Assembly (NCBI GenBank): GCA_934675735.1
Contig: CAKURR010000013.1
Location: 15,025 to 79,024, forward strand
Origin: an uncultured Clostridia bacterium
GTDB taxonomy: Bacteria > Bacillota > Clostridia > Christensenellales > Aristaeellaceae
Direction: 5' to 3'
Length of the DNA stretch: 64,000 bases
Part shown: positions 59,644 through 64,000 of the stretch, piece after piece
How positions within the stretch are numbered: position 1 is the first letter of the stretch
How the letters are laid out: every line of letters begins with the position of its first letter
Notes under the pieces: generated by a model
What the model was told of the DNA's origin: nothing
The model's input: only the letters and a program-made list of their open reading frames with translations
The model's database searches: none
Program-made: the position numbers and the translations under genes

Positions 59644-60900
59644 TTACTTGGTGATCTTCGCCTGAAGCTCGTCGAGCAGCGTCTTGACGTCGCCGCCGGT
59701 CAGCGCGCTCTGCTCAACAGCCGCCGCGCCCTGCTTCACGTCAATCCACTCGGCCTTCGCGGTCGGGTAGAACTTGCAGCCGTCCAGCACGTTCAGCCAC
59801 GCCTCAAAGGACGGATTCGCCTCGACCAGCGCCGCCACGGCGGAGTTCACGGCCGGCAGGAAGTCTTCCATGCTGACCCAGCCCACGTAGTTCTCCGGAT
59901 CGTAGAAGAACGTCAGGAACTTGCCGATGGCCTCGTTGCGGGCAGCCTGATCCGGCGCGCTGTCGTCCTTGAACGCCATGATGCGGTCCATAACGCCGAC
60001 GGAGCTGGACGTCTTGCCCTCGTTGTGCGGGATATCGGCCACGGCGTAGTTCACGCCGGTGTAGCCCTTATCGGCAATGTAGGTCGGCAGGGAGTTCGGG
60101 GCGATGACCATCGCCAGCTTGCCCGCGCCGAACATATCCTGAAGGTCATAACGGGTCTGGGTCGCCGGATTCGGGTTGGTGTAGCCCTTGTTGTACAGGT
60201 CAACCGCAAACTCGACCGCTTCGACGTTCGCGTCGGAATTGACCGTCCAGTTGCCCTCGTCATCGACGAAGCCGCCGCCGTTGCCCCATGCGTAGTAAGC
60301 GAACGCAGCCTGACCTTCGTCCGTGGTCATGTCGATGCCCCACGGATACACGTCGCCGCCGTAGAAGTCCACCAGCGCCTGGCAGGCGTCCTCCAGCTCG
60401 GCCCAAGTCGTCGGCACTTCAACGCCGGCCGCCTCGAGCAGATCGACGTTGTAATACAGCGCGCGGGCGGAAGCCAGATCCGGCACGGCCCACACGGTGC
60501 CGTCGATGACGGACTGCTCAATGAAGCTCGGGAAGAAATCGTTGTACAGCTCTTCCGGGCAGTAATCCTTGACCGGCATGAGCAGGCCCTCGTTCGCGTA
60601 ATCGGCGAAGGAGTCCAGATTCAGGATGTCCGGCGCATTGTTGTTGCTGATGCGGGTGGACACCACGGTGTAAACGTCGTTCCAGGAAACGACTTCCAGA
60701 TTCAGCTTGATGCCGGGGTTCGCTTCTTCAAACTTCTTGACGAAGCTGGTGCCGTTCATGCCCGTGCCGGTGAACCAGTCGTTGGTCTTGGGGCCGTACT
60801 GGCAGATGATGACGTCCAGCGTGATATCCTCTGCCATACCGAGGGCCGCGCAGGAAATCAGCATCGCGAGCGCCAGCATCAGGGTCGCAAACTTCTTCAT
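59644..60900 (-). CDS. Extracellular sugar-binding protein (family 1)
   Basis: A 418-residue exported binding protein. Signal peptide with KK and a hydrophobic core; LISC could be a weak lipobox, and GMA-E a signal peptidase I site. Mature features: FEEANPGIKLNLEVVSWNDVYTVVS, LNLDSFADYANEG, AVPDLASARALYYNVDLLEAAGVEVPTTWAELEDAC (split here across the typical SBP_bac_1 core). ATG 60900 has GAGGAGG seven bases before. It is first gene of the SBP-permease-permease-kinase set. Ligand possibly a hexosamine or galacto-N-biose-like sugar, by the kinase. Confidence 0.93.
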   Translation of the reverse strand: MKKFATLMLALAMLISCAALGMAEDITLDVIICQYGPKTNDWFTGTGMNGTSFVKKFEEANPGIKLNLEVVSWNDVYTVVSTRISNNNAPDILNLDSFADYANEGLLMPVKDYCPEELYNDFFPSFIEQSVIDGTVWAVPDLASARALYYNVDLLEAAGVEVPTTWAELEDACQALVDFYGGDVYPWGIDMTTDEGQAAFAYYAWGNGGGFVDDEGNWTVNSDANVEAVEFAVDLYNKGYTNPNPATQTRYDLQDMFGAGKLAMVIAPNSLPTYIADKGYTGVNYAVADIPHNEGKTSSSVGVMDRIMAFKDDSAPDQAARNEAIGKFLTFFYDPENYVGWVSMEDFLPAVNSAVAALVEANPSFEAWLNVLDGCKFYPTAKAEWIDVKQGAAAVEQSALTGGDVKTLLDELQAKITK

Positions 60901-60941
60901 GAGATATCCTCCTCTGTCGGGCAACGCCCTTTGTTAAAACC

Positions 60942-60970
60942 ATTATAAACGGCATATGCTTTTTTGTAAA
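60942..60970 (-). promoter_or_regulatory. Promoter of the sugar ABC operon
   Basis: Minus strand TTTACA, 17 bases, TATAAT. Confidence 0.85.
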
Positions 60971-61063
60971 GATTTGTCCTACATTTTCTTTTCTTTTTTG
61001 ATTATGAATGTTTTTTGCTTTGCATCCGTCGGTTTGCGGGCCGATTTCTTTATATTCTTCGGT

Positions 61064-61843
61064 TTATCCTTGTCCGCCGCCCGTCAGCGCGGTGTGCACG
61101 GCCTCCATCGCGCGGCGCAGCTCGCCCGCCTCCGTCTGCCCGGGGGCGCTCGCCCTGCCCGCCGTGCCGAAGCTCAGACAGCTGCCCATCGCTTCCGCGC
61201 AGATGCGCGTGGATGCGCCCAGCTCGCCCATCGCGATGGCGATAATCGGCTGCGGCAGCTCGTCGTCCGCCTGCGCACAGGCCGCCGTCAGCGCCACAAC
61301 GTCCTTTCGACTGCGGGGCATGACCGCGATTTTGCACACGTCCGCGCCCAGCGCCGCCATCCTTTGCAGCCGCGCGGCCATCTCGTCCTTTTTCGGAGTC
61401 TTTTCAAAGTCGTGGAACGAGCCGACAACGGGGACGCCCGCCGCGTGCGCCTTGCCGACGATGCGCGCAAAGGCTTCCTCCCCGACGCTCAGTTCCACAT
61501 CCAGCGCGTCGCACAGGCGTTCCTTCACCAGCAGCGCGAGCAGCGCTTCGTATCGCGCCGCGTCCGCGTCGCCCGCGCCGCCGTCGCGCGCCGTGCGCAT
61601 CGTCGCCAAAATGGGCACGTTCCCCGCCCGCTCGCGGACGGTTTCGCATGCGCACCGCGCCTTCTCCGCGTCCAGCGTCGGCGCGGCGCTGTCCAGCCGC
61701 AGTTCGATGATATCCGCCTCCGCCCGCGCCGCGTCGGTCATTTCCGCCAGCGCTTCGGGGTTTTCCCCCATTACAGGCACGCAGACCTTGGGCATGCCCT
61801 CGCCCAGCACCGCGTTTTGAAGCCGCACCGTCCGTTTTTTCAT
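61064..61843 (-). CDS. aroD: Type I 3-dehydroquinate dehydratase
   Basis: A 259-residue shikimate-pathway enzyme. The Schiff-base Lys is in DVCKIAVMP, the catalytic His in VVGSFHDFEKTP, and the N-terminal CVPVMGENPEAL and IIELRLD complete the active site. ATG 61843 has GGGCGGA upstream; the longer frame would read through tRNA-Leu on the opposite strand. Not clustered with other aro genes. Confidence 0.95.
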   Translation of the reverse strand: MKKRTVRLQNAVLGEGMPKVCVPVMGENPEALAEMTDAARAEADIIELRLDSAAPTLDAEKARCACETVRERAGNVPILATMRTARDGGAGDADAARYEALLALLVKERLCDALDVELSVGEEAFARIVGKAHAAGVPVVGSFHDFEKTPKKDEMAARLQRMAALGADVCKIAVMPRSRKDVVALTAACAQADDELPQPIIAIAMGELGASTRICAEAMGSCLSFGTAGRASAPGQTEAGELRRAMEAVHTALTGGGQG

Positions 61844-61915
61844 TTTATCCGCCCGCTTTCGCCGAAGTTTGGCCTTTTTGGCCTTGTGAAGGCATTGTAT
61901 CAGATTTTCTCTTGC

Positions 61916-61944
61916 TTGACAAGAAATCCCGAAGCCGATATAAT
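61916..61944 (+). promoter_or_regulatory. Promoter of tRNA-Leu
   Basis: TTGACA, 17 bases, TATAAT, full consensus. Confidence 0.92.
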
Positions 61945-61953
61945 GTAGATTAC

Positions 61954-62037
61954 GCGGATATGGTGGAATGGCAGACACCGGGGACTTAAAATCCCCTGCT
62001 TCACGGCGTGCGGGTTCGACCCCCGCTATCCGCACCA
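61954..62037 (+). tRNA. tRNA-Leu (anticodon TAA)
   Basis: An 84-base class II tRNA with encoded CCA. Acceptor GCGGATA pairs with TATCCGC; anticodon loop CTTAAAA within a GGGGA/TCCCC stem; a variable arm (TGCTTCACGGCGT) as in leucine tRNAs. Phage-type lysis genes begin 150 bases downstream, so it may be an attachment site. Confidence 0.96.
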
Positions 62038-62078
62038 AAACAAGGATTCCGGCAATCGCCGGAATCCTTGTTTTTTTC
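62038..62078 (+). terminator. Terminator of tRNA-Leu
   Basis: ACAAGGATTCCGGC/GCCGGAATCCTTGT 14-bp stem, four-base loop, seven T. Confidence 0.95.
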
Positions 62079-62116
62079 TTTGTGCCATATAGATTTTTCG
62101 GGCGTTCATCCCTCCA

Positions 62117-62141
62117 GCATGGGAAGCCGTGCTTCCCATGC
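62117..62141. repeat. Perfect 11-bp palindrome after the holin gene
   Basis: GCATGGGAAGC-CGT-GCTTCCCATGC. No T run, so not a typical terminator. Confidence 0.6.
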
Positions 62142-62188
62142 CAAACGCCGCTTTTATGACAAATTATGCCGCGGATTATGACGCGAAA

Positions 62189-62635
62189 TCAGCCGTCTTT
62201 CTCCCCATCATCGTTCTTCTGTTTGAGCTGTTCGAGCGCCTTTTGAATAAAACCGGGGAACGGCACGCCGATGATGGCCAAATTCTCCACGACACTCAGT
62301 CCCTCGTTGGCGATATAGAACATCGCCATCGCGTCGCGGAAAATCTGCTTGCCCTCGGGCATCACGCGGTCCAGCTGAGCCGCCATAAAGACCACAATCA
62401 ACATGACCGCCTTTTTCAGCAGCCCGTTCCATCCCGCCTTGCTGCTCAGCGCGCCGCCGTCACTTTTGGGGCTTCTGCCCATCGCCCCGCAAATCCAGCC
62501 CGTCGCGTAGTCAATCGCCATCATGTAGCACAGTACAATCAGCAACGTGTCCCATCCTCCCATTGCGCCCGCAATCGCCCCGCCGACAAGCGCCGCCATC
62601 TTCAGTACCTTGTCCCAGATTTCAGAAATGTGCAT
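62189..62635 (-). CDS. Phage-type holin (toxin secretion/phage lysis holin family)
   Basis: A 148-residue protein with three to four membrane helices: GGAIAGAMGGWDTLLIVLCYMMAIDYATGW (with the DYATG typical of holin family 4), GLLKKAVMLIVVFMAAQLD, and a charged C-terminal tail EQLKQKNDDGEKDG. ATG 62635 follows AAGGAGG. It lies 12 bases after the endolysin gene. Together they are the lysis module of a prophage, probably near its end. Confidence 0.88.
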   Translation of the reverse strand: MHISEIWDKVLKMAALVGGAIAGAMGGWDTLLIVLCYMMAIDYATGWICGAMGRSPKSDGGALSSKAGWNGLLKKAVMLIVVFMAAQLDRVMPEGKQIFRDAMAMFYIANEGLSVVENLAIIGVPFPGFIQKALEQLKQKNDDGEKDG

Positions 62636-62647
62636 CTTCAAGCCTCC

Positions 62648-63427
62648 TTAATCGTCTGCAATCTGCCAGCGTCCCACCAGCATAATGTACACACCGTTTC
62701 CGTCCGTGAGCGTGGTCGTCCCCGCCGAAGCATCCGCCGCGTCCGTCTCATCCGCGCCGTCCTGCTCCCGCGCCGCGTCGTCCTCCGTCAGATAGTCCTT
62801 CGCCGCGTATCCCGCCTCCCCGCTTTCGGTTTTGAGGAATACCCAGCCGTTCCCCGCGTCGCGGATGACGTTCACCCGCTGTCCGTTTTCAAGGCTGCCG
62901 ATGACCTTGCCCCGCGTGCTCGCGCCCTCGCGCAGATTCAAATGCCCGCTTGTGACGCTTACCGTCGCATTGCCAAACATGTCTGTCTCCTCCTTGTCTC
63001 CGCTTGTCTTTCCGTAATCCGCCGCCTTGAGCGGCGCGGCAAACGACCAGTTGCGCAGCGGGCTTTCCACAAAGCCCGTCGCTTCGCTCTGCGCGTTGAG
63101 TACCTTGCCGTCTCGGCCCATCAGCCCGACGTGGTAAAAATCCCCGCGCCCGTCCAGCCATCTGCTCGGCGTGTCGCCGTTTGCCTCCCTCCAGCGAAAC
63201 ATCACCCAGCCGGGCTTCGCCTCGCTCGCGGGCCGCATCTCGCCGACCATTCTGCGCGCGATGTAGTTGCTGCTCCGCTCGGCCATCTTCACGCCCAGCT
63301 GCGCCAAAGCCCACTGAAACGCCCCCGCGCAATCCACCAGCCCTTCTTCGTGCCCGCCCCACTTGTAGCCCCAGCGTTCGCGGCTCATCCGCTCGAAGAG
63401 GTCAATCAATCTCTCTGCGTCAAACAT
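62648..63427 (-). CDS. Endolysin-type NlpC/P60 hydrolase with SH3 domain
   Basis: A 259-residue cell-wall hydrolase. The NlpC/P60-like part (1-130) has the nucleophile Cys in VDCAGAFQWAL and the His in FYHVGLMG. The SH3_3 domain (about 160-220) reads VTSGHLNLREGASTRGKVIG, SLENGQRVNVI and GYAAKDYL. No signal peptide, consistent with release by the adjacent holin. ATG 63427 follows AAGGGGG. Confidence 0.88.
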   Translation of the reverse strand: MFDAERLIDLFERMSRERWGYKWGGHEEGLVDCAGAFQWALAQLGVKMAERSSNYIARRMVGEMRPASEAKPGWVMFRWREANGDTPSRWLDGRGDFYHVGLMGRDGKVLNAQSEATGFVESPLRNWSFAAPLKAADYGKTSGDKEETDMFGNATVSVTSGHLNLREGASTRGKVIGSLENGQRVNVIRDAGNGWVFLKTESGEAGYAAKDYLTEDDAAREQDGADETDAADASAGTTTLTDGNGVYIMLVGRWQIADD

Positions 63428-63470
63428 CGCTGTCCCCCTTTTGTCAAATTGAGTAAATAACACACGCTCG

Positions 63471-63507
63471 TTTTAATTACAGACCGATTTCGGCCCTGTA
63501 ATTTAAG
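63471..63507. repeat. Inverted repeat between the endolysin and the upstream gene
   Basis: TTAATTACAG/CTGTAATTTAA with an inner CCGATTTCGG. No clear T run. Confidence 0.45.
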
Positions 63508-63511
63508 CAAG

Positions 63512-64000
63512 TCAAACTTTTTTGACCGTGATGCTCGCGCTTTCAACGCCGTCCGCCCGCGCCGTCACAACCATCTCCCCGGCCACGCCGTCGTGCCGAC
63601 ACACGCACAAACACTTCCCGCTGAACGCGCTTCTCACGTTTCCGCGCATGTTCTCCACGCACGCCGCGTTGCCGTTGTCCGTCCCCAGCACTTCGCCGCC
63701 CTCACAGGTAAATGTGACCACCGTGTCCGCACTCGGGATAAACACGCCGTTCTCGTCCAGCACGTCGCACGTGATAAACACCAAATCGTCGCCGGTCACA
63801 TCGACTGTCGGCTTGTAGCTTGAAAGCGCCAGCTTCGCCGCCACGCCCGTGCTCGTCTTGACCTCGTCCGTCGCTGCAACGCTTCCGTCCGCGTCGTATC
63901 CCTTCGCCGTGAGCACGCCCTTTGCATAGGTCACGTCAAACGCGTATCGGTATCGGTCATCCATTTGGTATTTCGTTTTCGTCCCCAGACTCGCGCCGTT
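63512..64000 (-). CDS. C-terminal part of a GH2-like protein (DUF4982/Ig-type domains), runs off the window
   Basis: The frame is open to the window edge, so the 5' end is missing. The visible 162 residues begin NGASLGTKTK and continue YRYAFDVTYAKGVLTAKGYD, the beta-sandwich domain found near the C terminus of family-2 glycoside hydrolases (beta-galactosidase type). A second Ig-like domain follows: VDVTGDDLVFITCDVLDENG, TFTCEGGEVLGTDNG and VVTARADGVESASITVKK. Its place directly before the endolysin-holin pair is where phages encode tail or host-interaction proteins, so it may be a phage structural protein using GH2 ancillary domains. Alternatively it is a chromosomal beta-galactosidase. Confidence 0.75.
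   Translation of the reverse strand, partial: NGASLGTKTKYQMDDRYRYAFDVTYAKGVLTAKGYDADGSVAATDEVKTSTGVAAKLALSSYKPTVDVTGDDLVFITCDVLDENGVFIPSADTVVTFTCEGGEVLGTDNGNAACVENMRGNVRSAFSGKCLCVCRHDGVAGEMVVTARADGVESASITVKKV

Noticed and set aside
61844..62038. Longer N terminus for aroD
   Set aside because: The extension is the antisense of tRNA-Leu and its promoter.
1..64000. CRISPR arrays
   Set aside because: Scanned by eye for regularly spaced direct repeats of 24-40 bases; none seen. The repeats present are dispersed palindromes.

Overview
The window reads like a chromosome segment of a GC-rich, low-oxygen Firmicute (class Clostridia, probably gut-associated). The signs are ribonuclease Y, a DUF4364 regulator, an HPr-like protein, an SdpR/SdpI pair, MetQNI, an Rrf2 regulator, strong AGGAGG ribosome binding sites, several TTG starts, and textbook TTGACA-17-TATAAT promoters. 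The genus cannot be told from sequence alone. Almost all genes lie on the minus strand. Intergenic gaps are full of palindromic repeat elements.

Layout. 1-900: a two-gene phage-like unit (38-aa Cys-rich protein, sigma-region-4-like protein) with its own promoter and terminator. 1.1-6.9 kb: CCA-adding enzyme, MerR/TipAS regulator, AlkZ-like protein, three GNAT acetyltransferases and a small P-loop kinase. 7.3-12.5 kb: ribonuclease Y, an EF-G-like GTPase with altered G motifs, an HPr-like protein and DUF4364. 12.7-17.6 kb: MATE exporter, SdpR/SdpI pair, esterase, membrane protein and a compact convergent small-RNA locus. 17.7-20.7 kb: patatin-like lipase and oleate hydratase. 21-28 kb: methionine ABC importer whose binding protein is circularly permuted, then cysteine synthase, Rrf2 regulator, ATC-hydrolase-like protein, two GNATs and a TetR regulator. 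28.8 kb: tRNA-Ala.

29-47.8 kb is the functional centre: a carboxylate-catabolism island. A LysR regulator precedes a ten-gene run encoding a tripartite tricarboxylate transporter (TctC-TctB-TctA), an MmgE/PrpD protein, a fumarase/aspartase-superfamily lyase, fumarase C, a two-subunit UxaA-type dehydratase, a LarA-type nickel-pincer racemase and a second LarA-like protein. Upstream on the same strand lie two overlapping aconitase-family genes and a malic enzyme. The simplest reading is uptake of a di/tricarboxylate or N-succinyl compound, epimerisation, cleavage to fumarate, hydration to malate and decarboxylation to pyruvate. The substrate is unknown.

48-62 kb: an IS3-type transposase remnant, RarA, a cupin-HD-GYP protein with a Dus enzyme, a second MATE exporter, a lamin-tail-domain protein, a 500-aa protein of unknown function, a sugar ABC importer (SBP, two permeases) with a NahK-like hexosamine kinase, and AroD. 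After tRNA-Leu (62.0 kb) comes a phage-type lysis cassette (holin, NlpC/P60-SH3 endolysin). It is preceded, at the right edge, by the C-terminal part of a protein resembling family-2 glycoside hydrolases. The tRNA may mark a prophage boundary.
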